Shown here: in pieces, positions 18,449 to 39,883 of the stretch
How positions within the stretch are numbered: position 1 is the stretch's first letter
Layout of the letters: every line of letters begins with the position of its first letter
NCBI GenBank assembly: GCA_963170055.1
Contig: CAUJGJ010000376.1
Location: 2,222,643 to 2,286,642 of the forward strand
Reading direction: 5' to 3'
Origin: Halisarca cf. caerulea
Taxonomy: Eukaryota; Porifera; Demospongiae; Chondrillida; Halisarcidae
DNA length: 64,000 nt
Translations under genes and position numbers: made by a program
Notes under the pieces: generated by a model
The model's input: only the letters and a program-made list of their open reading frames with translations
What the model was told of the DNA's origin: nothing
The model's database searches: none

Positions 18449-19084
18449 TTGCACCATTTGGTATTGTACAATCCTCATCGGCCATCAGATGACAGACTGA
18501 TCATTGTTCAATGTACAAAAATTGGCTAAGTCATTTATTATGTAAATTCTGGTGCTGTAACTGTAATGTATCAAACAAACATCATACATAAACATAACTG
18601 GGCTAAATACCAAGTAATTTTGTGTGCTATTATATTGTAGCCTATTCGTATGTATAATTATATATGTATTACTGTGTATAATTGCCAAGCGGCAAGCGTA
18701 AGCTTTTAAACTAGGCCAATTTAATGATTGCATTCCAATTGAAATTTTCGTTTATTTCCATTATTATTATATTATCATTATAGCACAACTTAATATATCT
18801 ATAATATTCATATAAAAAACGATAAAAACGGTATGTGCAACAAAAGAAATTGAACACTAGATACATAGATAATTATAATATTATTGTACACATATTACAA
18901 TGACAATTACACTTAACAACACATGCAGATAAATAATAATAGTAATTATACACGTACACATAATGCAATTAAGCATGCAGACTAATAATTATTAATCAAT
19001 GTCAAGGAGTTTTAAGTCACATGGGAGGGACCCCAAAACAGATACGCAATGGCCCATGCATGCACTTGAATGGCTACAAAGAGG
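18449..19084. other. 3' flank of KIAA0825 homologue
   Basis: Very AT-rich, presumably the 3' UTR and spacer. No classical AATAAA is placed clearly just after the stop. No gene seen. Confidence 0.35.
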
Positions 19085-19173
19085 TAGTCTCGCGTGGCCA
19101 GCCCCTTTTTCCTGTTCTCTGCACTTCCGTGTAGTGCAGAGAACAGGAAAAAGGGGCTGGCCACGCGAGACTA
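19085..19173. mobile_element. Fold-back MITE, perfect 40-bp arms
   Basis: Arms 19085-19124 and 19134-19173 are exact reverse complements around a 9-base loop. The ends read TAGTCTCGCG and CGCGAGACTA. The same CGCGAGACTA end occurs on the element at 21494-21606, so this is a family with TA at its borders. Perfect arms mean a young insertion or ongoing conversion. Confidence 0.85.
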
Positions 19174-19582
19174 ACAGAGAGGCGTTGCATCATGCAAGTG
19201 GGAATATAGGAGTTTGGCTCTCTAGCTATATAGTGGCTGATCTCAGGCGCCTCCCTAGCTCCTGCAGGAAGGGCAAGGACTCTAGATCTGGACCCATGCA
19301 TGGTATCACATGTCTCAAATACCACAGGCTGAAATATATAGGCTCTGTCTAGGTGCACATACTACCTTGCCTTGTTTCTTTCTGCCTGTGCAGCAGCCCC
19401 TCCAGCCTCCTGTGAGGCTTCCTGCCTGTGGGAGTCACAGAATGAGTCTACGCAGGTTGCATCCCATATGCACTAATAGCCTTCCATTTGACCCCATCAG
19501 GGCTGTTCCCATCTGACCTGTACAGGCCAGAGAGTTCCAGTCTACTGGGAACATTGGCTGATGCTATGGAGTCCTTCCACTG

Positions 19583-20466
19583 ATGTGGGCCTTGCTTCCT
19601 ACCTGTCCGTTAACTTACCCAGAAAGGGATTTGGCTCTAAGAGCATGGATGGAGGATTTATCACCAGAGACACCTGTACCACCAATGCTCAGCAAGCAGA
19701 AGGTCTGGGCCATGCCAAGGGTCATCTCTGTTTACGATAGTATCCTTGCATCGTGCAATGATGAGGTGTCCAGAGCCAGACTATTGGCAGCTAGTTCAAC
19801 AGATTTGGGTGCATGGTTGCATGCGCCACTGATCTCCTCCCATGGTCTCAGAATGAGCGATGATACCATTCAGATTGCAATGGGCCTAAGAATTGGAGCC
19901 CCACTTTCTCAACCCCATGAGTGTGTCCTTTGTGGCTTCAGTGTCAACCAATTAGCCAGACATGGTCTCCACTGCAGGCACAGCCAGGGAAGGCTGTCAT
20001 GTCATGGCACAATAAACAGCATCATCAAACACTCGCTGTTGGCTGCAAAGATACCATCTCATCTAGAATCTTCCGGTCTTCTTCGATCAGATAGCAAATG
20101 CCCAGATGACATCATAATGGTTCCTTAGGAACAGGGAAAGTATGCAGTATGGGACTTCACTTGTATTGACACCCTTTGTCAATCACATTGCCAGTGAGCC
20201 TCTAGTGAGGCAGGAGGTGTAGCTGTTTTTGCAGAGGAGGAAAAGGCCAGGAAATACGGACATCTAGACAGCATCTATGCTTTTCTGCCAATAGCTGTAG
20301 AGATAAGTGATTCCATTGGACCCAAATCTATGTGCTTCCTGAGAGAGCTTGGTAGGTGCCTCAAGATGGTGACAGGAGAACAGAAGTCCTTTGCCTTCTT
20401 GATTCAGAGGGCCTCTGTGGCCATTCAGGTTGGGAATGCCTCATCCGTGGTCAGTACCCTCCCCAA
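19583..20466 (+). pseudogene. Reverse-transcriptase C-terminal fragment
   Basis: The frame from 19583 reads LAASSTDLGAWLHAPLISSH, then a CxxC...HxxxC zinc-knuckle (CVLCGFSVNQLARHGLHC), then LLRSDSKCPDDIIMVP and a stop. After frame changes it continues with YAVWDFTCIDTL, GHLDSIYAFLPIAVEI and FLRELGRCLKMVTGEQKSF. This order is that of the C-terminal part of a reverse-transcriptase family common in cnidarians and sponges. The polymerase proper is absent and several stops are present. It is a dead copy between the KIAA0825 and DDX59 genes. Confidence 0.75.
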
Positions 20467-20510
20467 CAATGTACATTCAGATAGTGTTTTCTTTGATTAG
20501 TGTTTGCATT

Positions 20511-20649
<139 letters not shown>

Positions 20650-20857
20650 GTGGGAGGGTGGGCATCTTTGTACAGTCTGTAACTTTCGTTGTGTTAAAGT
20701 TTCCTACCCGTTCTTGCCACTGGAAAACTCTCCGTTCATGGAGACGATACAGACGAGAAATAATGGATGTAGTTTGTGGTTGACTCTGCTTTTGGCCTGA
20801 CTGATCCAAATTAATTTTACCTTACCTATTATTCCATGCGTTGCGTAATAAACCAAA

Positions 20858-30500
<9,643 letters not shown>

Positions 30501-30717
30501 GTACAATTGACTTGTATGCCTTGCAGCTTTATTCACCTTCAATTTATATCACATTATGTCTAGAGTATGACTTTTGTGCAAGTTTCTTGTTGTTTGAAGG
30601 GAGAATTAACTGTAAGAGGTTCCAAATTGATTCCAGCAAAGCAGTGTGACTTATATGTCTTATATAATACGTTTCTGTATTATGTTTAGCGTATTATTCA
30701 CGCGCATAATAATTACC

Positions 30718-31331
30718 TTAAGGTTACAAATGTTAGCGGGTACTAATTTTAGCGTTTTTCGTTGGCCAATATTTAGCGGGTACTTATTTTAGCGATTTGA
30801 TAGCATTATTGTACCAAATCTGTAGTTAGCGATTTTGGAAATGTTATTTCCTTTTCCAATTCTTATCTAAATCACCATGTCTAATCTTTATATAGAGTAC
30901 TATACTGTTGAAATCGAAACGTGCAGAAACGAAACACTGAGATCACAAAACTTAAGCTTGTAGATACGGCTAGAAGAATCGATCTTGTCGGCGTACAGCT
31001 TGAAGAAATCGTTATCGCTTTTAGGTGAATTTAAATCGAAAATGATTAAATCGAATATATGTTACAATCCAATGATTCTTTTAAACTTTACATGTATTTG
31101 GTTCACTAGTTGCCGTCAATTTCGCTGACTTTGCGTAGAATTTACTTTTGTTCGGAGCCGCCATTTTCTCCCGTGTAGTGCACAGTACATCCATACTTAA
31201 TTGTACTTAATACAAAATTAGCGGGTACATTCATTGGCGGGTACAATTGTTAGCGGGCACTTAAGTTAGCGAATTTGAGGCTTCTCGCTAATTTCGCTAA
31301 AGTTAGTACCCGCTAACATTTGTAGCCTTAA
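30718..31331. mobile_element. TTAA-flanked inverted-repeat element
   Basis: TTAA at 30718-30721 and at 31328-31331 border an interior of 606 bp. The terminal repeats run for about 33 bases inside each TTAA: GGTTACAAATGTTAGCGGG on the left and the complement of GGCTACAAATGTTAGCGGG on the right, with two mismatches over the full length. Motifs TAGCGGGTAC recur inside. TTAA duplication is typical of piggyBac-type transposons, so this looks like a non-autonomous derivative. It has no coding sequence and lies right after DDX59. Confidence 0.75.
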
Positions 31332-31500
31332 GGTATACGTTTATTGTCGTGTTGACGTGCATCACGAAGAGTTCGACTCCTCCCCCGCAAAGCGCTGTAC
31401 CACGACAGAAAATTTCCTTGCACGCTGGCAGTGGGCATTTGAGCGAGAGGGACGCCAAAGCAGTTTGCTTGTTTCAGCATTGACTCGAACGTTTGAGGTG
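31279..31500 (+). other. Possible non-coding or first exon upstream of the ABC gene
   Basis: An open frame without ATG runs to 31581 and reads FLARWQWAFEREGRQSSLL. A strong donor, GAGGTGAGT, lies at 31501. The DNA is richer in CG than its surroundings. It could be a 5' UTR exon of the ABC transporter gene, whose first visible acceptor is at 35836, or a chance frame at the end of the TTAA element. No family is recognised. Confidence 0.25.
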
Positions 31501-32054
31501 AGTCTTCAAAATTTATTTCTTATAATAATATGTATCATTGACCGAGTCAGTATTATAGTGCACGTACGTGCATGCATATAGCTGAATGTGATCGACGCCC
31601 CATGCAATTATAAATTTGAAACTATCTTATACTACATTGTTATGTCTGATGGTATACATAAATAATAAATTGAACATTTTTAGATATGGAAATTTTAGGT
31701 TATACTTAAAATTCGCAATTAAAAGGAAGTTGCACTGTATCCAGAAATTCCCCATGGACTATGCCAGTCAGACTATTGCAGTGGACAACCTTCTATAGGC
31801 TTTATGTTTTGTATTTGCCGCTCTATTCATTACACACGTGTGCACAAAGATTAACCACATATGTCCCTGTCTGCATGTCTTGTCTTCTGTCTCGTCTTGT
31901 GCTGGTTCTATTTATCGAATTCATTCGATAACAACTAAGCATCCATTTGATTAGTTAACTCAAGGTTCATTCACAATGGACAATACATATGATAAGGAAT
32001 AATCAAAAATTATGTAGTTATGTAATACCACAACAGAAAGGTTTCTAATGAGTG

Positions 32055-34290
32055 TTATTGAAGTCGAGTCAAGTAGAGGGGATGTGGCCCTCTGCAATGG
32101 CAAGATCAATTTGCTGTGCCAACTGCCGATTGAATTGCAATTGTCTGGTTCCCCTGATAGCAGTGATAGATGATCGTAGAAGGCTGAATGACAATCTGCA
32201 TCTGAGCCACTTCATCACCATGCTGTAGCTCTGTCCTCGCTTCTAGGCCAGAAGGGTTGCCAATCGCTTGTACACAATGGTGGTGGATAGGCCCATTCCG
32301 CCAGAAGCTGAAAAATCAGGGAGGCAAAAGAACCATGGTCCACCTCTCTGATTCTTTGGTCATAGTTTCTTCTCTTTTCTCTCTCATACTGTACAAATGT
32401 TGTGTTGATAAATGAGTTCTGGTTAGAAGATGCCAACGGGTTAAAAACCCTCACATCAAAAATTGCATCTTGAAGTTTATTCCAGAAAATTCTTCTACAT
32501 CTGACGTCTACACGGCTTTCATCTTGGATGTTTGCGGACCTGCCATGAAGGACCTCATCAGTGAGTGGTTGCAAGGAAGGCTCAATCTCTGTGGAGGTGC
32601 TGACTTCATCCATCAGTGCTGCTGTGAGGTCACAGATGTCATTATGTTGGTGAATTGGCAACCCTCCTTTGGCACAACTGTAAGTGTATGTTGCACAGAT
32701 TTGTCTTTTCCACAGGAACAGACAGAGGGAATTTCATTTGGTTGCTACCCATACTATGCTAGGGCATCCTTAAAGGCCCCTTTGTGTTCCCTTCTCTTGT
32801 GCCAAAATGGTTGCTTTACGTGTAATGCTGGTAAGCGAGCCCAGTGTTGCTGTCATCTGCTCTTCCTTTATTTTTCTGTTTTCTTCTCTGATATACCTTG
32901 GAGTTACTTTCTGTTGAGCTTCAATCTCCACAGTATTTTCCATTGGATTTCACAAGAGGTTCCGTTATGGCAACTGAGTTGGAAAACTCATGGTCTGCTA
33001 CATGTGACAGAATAGGAATTCCGAGCACACCAAGGTTTATGGGCAAGGCAAATGGTTTTCTGTTTGCATCACTGATGGCTCGTTTTCCAGTTATGGCTGG
33101 TAGTACCTCTTGGCGGATGGTATCCTCAATAGGCTGCAGAAAGTCTACAGTGGATTTAGTAGTCCTTACTAGATAAGACCATCGATGTTTCACACTGAAA
33201 ATTAATACAGACTAAGCAGCATAGGGCTGAGATGCTGCAATGTCTGTAAGCCACTCTAGCTCCAGTATCTACTGGCAAACTTTCTTTCATACAAAGACTT
33301 CCTTGAATGAGCTATCACCAATGACCGAATCCAAGTACCTACCTCCACCAGAGGTAATCTGGATTCCTGTATCTTCAAAGATGTATTCTGCTTCCTCTCA
33401 GCAATGCTCCTTGATCACAAGTAGGGACTTGGAGGGGTTGATGACATATCCATAACTCGGACCAAGCTTCTGCCATTCATCCCACCATATCTTGAGCGAA
33501 ATGATGGTACCTCCAGCAGAGGAGTCATCAGCATACCAAATCTGTCAGCAATATGCTGTACAGTAGATGTAGAATTAATGGCAGTATGCCATTGGCATAC
33601 ATGGCCATTGCCACCTGCGTTGTACCCTGTCTTGAGAGGATTGTCTCACCATCAATGAAAAGGGAGGGTTCCAACCAATAGGTATTCACCAGAGCAGCAG
33701 CAAATACAGGGTAAAGCTTCTGGCCATTCATCAGTGTTGCTTGACGATTTAGGTTGTTGAGCACGTTTGATGCATCGACTAGTAGAATTCCTTCAGTGGT
33801 GCCTTCATCAAAGAGAGCATCTAGGGCATGGATCGCTGCTCCACAGCCACTTTTCTGTCCCACACATAGCTGGAGAGAGTGTGTGTTTTGGATATCAGAT
33901 CGCATGATTGAAAGAATGGCTTTGCTCATAATTGTTCTTGACACCTCACCTACACCAATAGGTCTGACCCCTGGACATCTGTCCAAAGCAATTAGCCTGA
34001 TGGCCATGAGAGGCTTTAGAGGCTCTGGGTCATCAAAACTTGAACTAATTTTTTGTGCTGTACCCGCTAAAGTGTCTCACAAAACTAAGGACACTTTCTG
34101 GAATGAGCAACACATTCTTCTCCATAAACATGCATCAACACCAGAGGAACCGGCACCTCCTTCTGTGTTCAGAACAGATCTCAGGATAGAAAGACCATCA
34201 ATTTTATCAAATAAAACAGCATGTGATGGAGTGGGATCCAATGTAGGTGGTGTTATCACAGGGGCGTAGGAAGTTTCACAGTGGGAGAGG
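32055..34290 (-). pseudogene. Reverse-transcriptase retroelement, antisense, degraded
   Basis: Read right to left: 34310-34077 (PPTLDPTPSHAVLFDKIDG, GSSGVDACLWRRMC), 34007-33528 reverse transcriptase (RLIALDRCPGVRPIGVGEVS, GILLVDASNVLNNLNRQATL, where the ADxxNAFN-type motif appears as VDASNVLNNLNR), 33193-32921 (EVLPAITGKRAISD, LALPINLGVLGIPI in degraded form), 32661-32215 (DLTAALMDEVSTSTEIEPSL, FFDVRVFNP seen as AIFDVRVFNPLASSN, REVDHGSFASLIFQL) and a tail to about 32060 (RLSFSLLRSSITAIRG). This order matches a complete ORF of the reverse-transcriptase family seen elsewhere in the window. Frameshifts separate the blocks, so it is inactive. The catalytic YxDD region is not preserved in frame. 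It lies in the spacer or first intron ahead of the ABC gene. Confidence 0.8.
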
Positions 34291-34462
34291 CTGCCCTCAA
34301 AGGCCAGCACCTATGTATATTACTTGCAAAATGGGGTACATGGGTGAATACTCAAAACATATCTATATCAAGTTTACTATTGGTTCTTGTCTATTTGATT
34401 GTAATTCATTTTGTATTTCTTTAAATTCTTGGTGATAATTTAAAAAATAATATTTAATCTTG

Positions 34463-34729
34463 GTGCAGTTTGCCTTTGATATTCATCATTTAAACAAGCA
34501 GGGAATATCTGGACAGAATGGACCTAGTATACTTACAACTAACACCAAAATCGATCCTCCATTTATTTACGCTAATGGCTGTAGTGAGCTTTGGACAGAA
34601 TCAAAAGTTACAGGCATTCAAATGGACATTCTTGCCTTGGTAGAGTCTAGCATAATGCATGGGGCAGAGATTTGGCACAGGCAGGCAGGCAGTGGAAGCT
34701 CAGAACTTATTGAACCAGCCATAGTGGAG
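34463..34729 (+). other. Open segment of unknown nature
   Basis: An 89-codon open stretch follows a CAG acceptor-like site at 34462 and ends at a weak GTAGCA donor at 34730. It reads IQMDILALVESSIMHGAEIW, with no recognised family. It could be a skipped exon of the ABC gene or part of a transposon. Neither neighbour exon joins it convincingly. Confidence 0.2.
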
Positions 34730-35836
34730 TTGCATGTAGCATATTGAATTGATACCGTGTTCACTTGTGCTTAATATGTAGTAAAGTTTAGCCTTAGTGA
34801 AAAGAGCACTCTAATTTCTGCTCAATGGTTTCTGCTTAATACAAACTAGATTGTATGTACTGTTTGATCTCCTGTACATGTACATATCATCATATCCTGA
34901 TCGAAAGAAGTTCTTATTTGATTGAAAACTGATTTTGTAGTTCCCTCAAGCTGGTCTTAATGAGGTTTGACTGCATATGACTTGAGTACTATTTTTGAAT
35001 TGTTATTTCTAATACCCACATTTTGATGATGTTCATCCCACTGCCTTGATCGATCATATTGTGATGGATCACTCCTATAATAAGGATCCAAATTTCTATA
35101 AAGTTACATGTTTCTAATTAGCTTCAGACAGTGATAGACATAAATATTTACAATATAGTCAAACCTCATTATAGTAAACCCACTGTGGACCACAGAAAAC
35201 GTTTACTATAGTAGGTGGTTCATAAGTATGTACACATTTGTATATTGTTTTGTCCATTACTACGTACAGCCTGTCAATGCAGCCACCATTTGTAAACAGG
35301 ACAACAACACTATGTCCCATTTCAAGTCCTTTGCAATAACATGCATATGACGTACAATCCTTTGCAGTAAAATTTGTATGTTTGATCTCCATGAAATAAG
35401 GATAGCTTCAAATACAGGACCGCCTACAGTGTCCCATGGTGTCCTCAGTTCAGAGGTTGCTATGAATGTGTTCTGTATACAGTAGTTATTGTCTCAAGCA
35501 ATGGTCATCCAACTAATTGATTTCATTGGTTCCGAACTAGTCACCCACTGTGAAATATTAATTTTACTTATACATACAGTAGAACCTCGTTGGTAAGAAC
35601 TCTGTTAATGAGTAATATCTGGTTAGGAAGTACAAGGATATGATACCCCAGCTTATAACCCACAATACTAATCTATATGGTTAGCAAGTACTACTGATAG
35701 TGAGCAGCAATTAGGAGGATCCCCAGGTGTACTCACTAATGAGGTTTGACTGTAATTTGTTAGCTAGCAATATTGATTTAGATCACTGTACCAGGCAAAT
35801 AACTTCATTCACGCGTGCTTTTTCTACAATCTACAG
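34730..35836. mobile_element. Spacer packed with pogo-like MITEs
   Basis: Three eroded units are visible: about 34790-34985 (CTGCTTAATACAAAC...AATGAGGTTTGACTGC), 35155-35465 (TAGTCAAACCTCATTATAG...CAGTTCAGAGGTTGCTATG) and 35577-35754 (ACAGTAGAACCTCGTTGG...CTAATGAGGTTTGACTGTA, clear terminal inverted repeats). No gene seen. Confidence 0.6.
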
Positions 35837-35880
35837 AGACTCAACACTATTTTGAGCAAGTATGATGGTATAAAACAAAA

Positions 35881-36660
35881 ATGGATTCACTGGAGATAAC
35901 CCATCAGTACGGAAGACCTGGTAGAAGGACTTCATACTTTCCAGCAAGAAACATATCCATTCAAGGTGATGATAACGAAGACCCAGTCATCCAAAAATTG
36001 CATTACTTTTATCAAGAGTTAGCACAGTTATGTCAGTTACGTTCTACTATTGGGATACGCTCATCTTACCAATGTTTTGCTGCTGAAGAAGCAAGTATCA
36101 GTGAAGACAGAAAGATAGAGAACTTCATCAGATTGAAGAAATTATCGTAAGTAATATCAAAGTCTGTAACTTACACAAATTGAATAAGCAAGTAGAAATA
36201 ACGAGAGTCTCCTAGGGCGTAGCCAGGATTTTTTTCTACTGAGGCAAAACCTTGAACCTATAGTCGGTTTGTATAGTAACATAATTTTGTTTGCAAAATC
36301 CACGATCGCGACACATGTTGTTCGAGCAGTACGTAGCTGGTCAGCTGACGCAAACTCTATTTTTGGAACAAATATGGCGGAATCAAGCGGCGCTGATCAA
36401 ATTATCAAACTAATCGCGCTACTCGAGAGTTTTCTTTCTGCTAATACATCGCATCATCTCAATGATATTTGTGTGTTCTTGAGTTCAGTATATAAAAAGT
36501 TTAGTACTCTGAGTCACATCTTGTCAGTTTTCACCCTTCTCTAAATATCCTTTGCAATTTTTTTTCATGGTTAGAATTTCAGCCAAGGCAAATGCCTCGG
36601 TTGCCGCATAGCTGGCTACGCTCTTGGTCTCAGTAAGAATAATGTTAAAAGTGGTGCAAT

Positions 36661-36748
<88 letters not shown>

Positions 36749-39700
36749 AATTTTAAGCTACCTGTCTACTTTTTTTTTTCTTTTTTTTTCCAGATGTGCT
36801 GATGGGCAAGATGAAGTCAGTCATGAGCAGTTGTTGAATTTGGTGTTTATGTCTGAGCTCCAGTCAATCTGTCCTGGTATACAGAGGAACAACCTTTTTG
36901 TAGATGGTCTTTTCAGTTGTACACTATTAAAGATGAATGAGAGAATGGGTGAAAAGCTGCCACAAGGCCCTGATGAGACAGCAATCCTGAGGCTTTCTCA
37001 GAACACTTCATCACTATTAGATCGTTACTGGCATTCACCTTCAAACAAATCAGAAATGCCAACTTACTTAGCCATTGGCAGATCTTTCATCAGCTTTGTG
37101 CGCAGCCAGTTTGGGAAAGCTGGGATTGCCAGTATGATGAAGCAATTGGCTCATGCTGAGCATGATACACTAAGCAGCATCAATCTGATTATCAAAAGGA
37201 ACACAGTACATGAGCTGGAGGCAAAATGGCTGACCTACTTGAAGTACAAAGCTCACTCAAAGAATCAGATTTCAAGCTTCAAATTCACTTGGCAGATTGT
37301 CAAGCTGTGCATCAAAAGTAGTGGATGTCTTCTACTGTTAGCATTGCTCTTCTTCATGATTGATGTAGGTTGCTACATATACAATGCAATTACCTTTGGA
37401 GAAGTTACAGAAATAGCTAGCTTGGCTGCTCAGGAGCGTAACATCACTCACATGTTCAAACTAGTGCTACCCGCTTCACTTCTACTTGGTACAGTTGTCA
37501 TCAGATGTCTTTCCTGTATAATATTGACAGCCCTTTTATCTTGCGTAGCAGTTCAGGTATCTCATTCAATGAGAAGGAAAATGATTACTTGCATCTACTG
37601 CAAACCATTGGAAGATTGTCATGATAGCCTAATCAATATTTTCTCACAAGATGTGGCTCAATTAGAAATTGGCATTGGTTTTGCTATGATCAATGTTGTT
37701 NNNNNNNNNNNNNNNNNNNNNNNNNNNNNNNNNNNNNNNNNNNNNNNNNNNNNNNNNNNNNNNNNNNNNNNNNNNNNNNNNNNNNNNNNNNNNNNNNNNN
37801 NNNNNNNNNNNNNNNNNNNNNNNNNNNNNNNNNNNNNNNNNNNNNNNNNNNNNNNNNNNNNNNNNNNNNNNNNNNNNNNNNNNNNNNNNNNNNNNNNNNN
37901 CGTGGGATTGTGGTATCCGTTACTTCCATAGCTGTCATTACTGCTCTTGTGTGGCCACTTGGTTTACCCCTTGCTATATTGTTCCTTGGGGTAGAAATCC
38001 TGCTTACTACAATGGGCAGGAGACTAGGACACTATACCTTCCAACAGGAGCATGCCACAGCCAGGCTATCAAGTGTTTTAAGGGAAATAGTAGATGGACA
38101 TTTAGAGAACAGAATCTTTGGTCTTTTTGGCTACTGGACATCCTGTTTTGAAAGGTTGCATGCTGGGGTCTACAAGAAGAAGGCTATAAAATCTCTGTTT
38201 GTTTCCCAAATCATTCTTGTTTTTCACTTCTTTGTCCCACTGATGCTAACTACTGGTGTACTTCTCGGTGGGTTTACTCTGGTTATTTTTGGGCTAACTA
38301 GTTTTAACCTAGCTATGACCTCCTTTCTTCTATTTGCAAGTGCAGCCAGTGCCTTGCGTGTGTCTGGGAGTTTCTTACCTACTCTAGAAACAGCAAAGGT
38401 AGCAATGGGTAGAATACTTGCCCATTGTGATAATGCAAAGCTGACAACTGTCCAACCATCAACTCACCAGTGTTCACCAATTGGTGAAGGGGCTGCTGTG
38501 AAGCTTGAAGGTGTATCTTTTGCATACTCGCCCAACAGTGCATTTTGGCAGCTTCACAACATGAACCTCGTCATTAATAGTGGAGAACGTGTAGCCATTG
38601 TTGGACCCAGTGGATCTGGTAAAAGCACTTTACTCAAGGTTGTCATGGGATACTACATGCCAACTGAAGGTACCATATACATGTATGGCCACAATTTGAC
38701 CAAAACTAATATCAGCTCTTTGCCTGTCAGTGTAGTAGCACAAAACGCCCACTTCTTCCATCACATGAGCATAATAGAAAACCTTCAACTGGCAAACAAG
38801 TTTGCAGACTACACAACCATTACAGAGGCAACAATGTCTAGTGGCATTCACGATTGGATATGTTCACTTCCCCAAGGCTATGACACTGTCATTAGCAATG
38901 ATTTCTCAATGAGCAATGGACAGAGACAGCGTCTGGCACTGGCCAGATCATTGTTGAAGCAGCCTCAACTGTTGATACTCGATGAAGTGACCAGTGCTCT
39001 TGATCCTACTACTAGTAAAGCAGTTTTCCAGAAAATTATGGAAGTTTCACAGGGTATGACAGTTGTAGCTGTGACACACAGTCTTCAAGAAGCCAAGATG
39101 TTTGACCGCATTGTATTTGTATCTCATGGAGTTATAAAAGAGTGTGGCAGTCACAGGGAACTGATGTCTACCAAAGGCTATTATTTCCACATGTGGAAGA
39201 AGATAGCATTGCCGGAAGGCCATGATCAGCCTGTAATGAGGGAGTCAATACTTTCATGTCAGAGTGAAGATAAAACATACCACCCTGCCAATCAACGCCG
39301 GAGGTTGTCCTTACCTAGTATTCACATTGGTAGTGATATACACCACCCTATGGTTAATGCTATATCAACAGCCAAAGGTAAGCTTGATACTCTAGAGGAA
39401 GTCGACACTCAGCTTTTTTCAACTTCATCCGCAGCTACAAGCAACAGTGTAGCTTCAAGTTTGGGAGTATCAAAGCAGAGTAACTGTTGTGCATTTGCTG
39501 CCGTTTCCAAAGTGGGTGATAAAACTGTACAGGGATCACTTAGTAATATACGCATTCATCCCCAACCAATGCAGTCATCAACACCAAAATTTCTGCCAAT
39601 ACTCAATCCAGATTTTGCTACAACAGAGGCTGTGAACTCCAAATGCTGTAAACTCACATACATGGATACCTCAACTATGTCCACATCCCATTTGACTGGT

Positions 39701-39883
39701 GTTGTACTACCTGTACCTCCCTCTACTCCCTGCACTGACCCACAGGATGTGCCATGTCTGTCTATTTTGCAGGCAAACTATGACCCAAATCCAGTGCCTG
39801 CAACTCCTGATATTGAAGATAATGAAGATCCAGTAGGACCAGATAGAGCGGCATCTACATTCAGTCGAGCAAACTCAGTGTAA
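35881..39883 (+). CDS. ABC half-transporter with degenerate peptidase-like N-terminus
   Basis: Exons: 35881-36146, 36794-37700 (into an N gap), 37901-39883 (TAA). The first intron joins in phase 2, and an acceptor at 35836 with an in-frame stop at 35863 supports ATG 35881 and a spliced 5' UTR. Residues about 90-240 precede the membrane domain and resemble MA-type (gluzincin) peptidases: HEQLL at 99-103, FVDGLFSC at 124-131, then IGRSFISFVRSQFG (183-196) and HELEAKWLTYL (228-238), the family's usual GSFVRYL.ERYG and LE.EW..YL pattern. The second His and the usual EGLAEY glutamate are missing. A six-helix exporter domain follows, interrupted by the gap. The ATPase domain has Walker A GPSGSGKST, Q-loop VVAQN, signature MSNGQRQR (variant of LSGGQ), Walker B LLILDEVTSALD and H-loop VVAVTHSL. 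The last ~190 residues are Ser/Thr/Pro-rich. It should work as a membrane dimer; the substrate is unknown. Confidence 0.85.
36214..36626. mobile_element. MITE with AGGGCGTAGCCAGG ends, copy 2
   Basis: Homologous along its length to 23646-24031: the same GATTTTTTTCTACTGAGGCA start, ATTTTTGGAACAAATATGGC core and GCCAAGGCAAATGCCTC end. It lies in the first coding intron of the ABC gene. Confidence 0.75.
36665..36744. repeat. (TA)n microsatellite
   Basis: About 40 TA units in the same intron of the ABC gene, about 50 bases before the acceptor at 36793. The acceptor itself follows a clean poly-T tract. Confidence 0.96.
37701..37900. other. Assembly gap (200 N)
   Basis: Falls in the transmembrane domain of the ABC transporter. 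The reading frames before and after do not match across 200 bases, so the true length differs or an intron is hidden. Roughly one or two membrane helices are missing. Confidence 0.98.
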
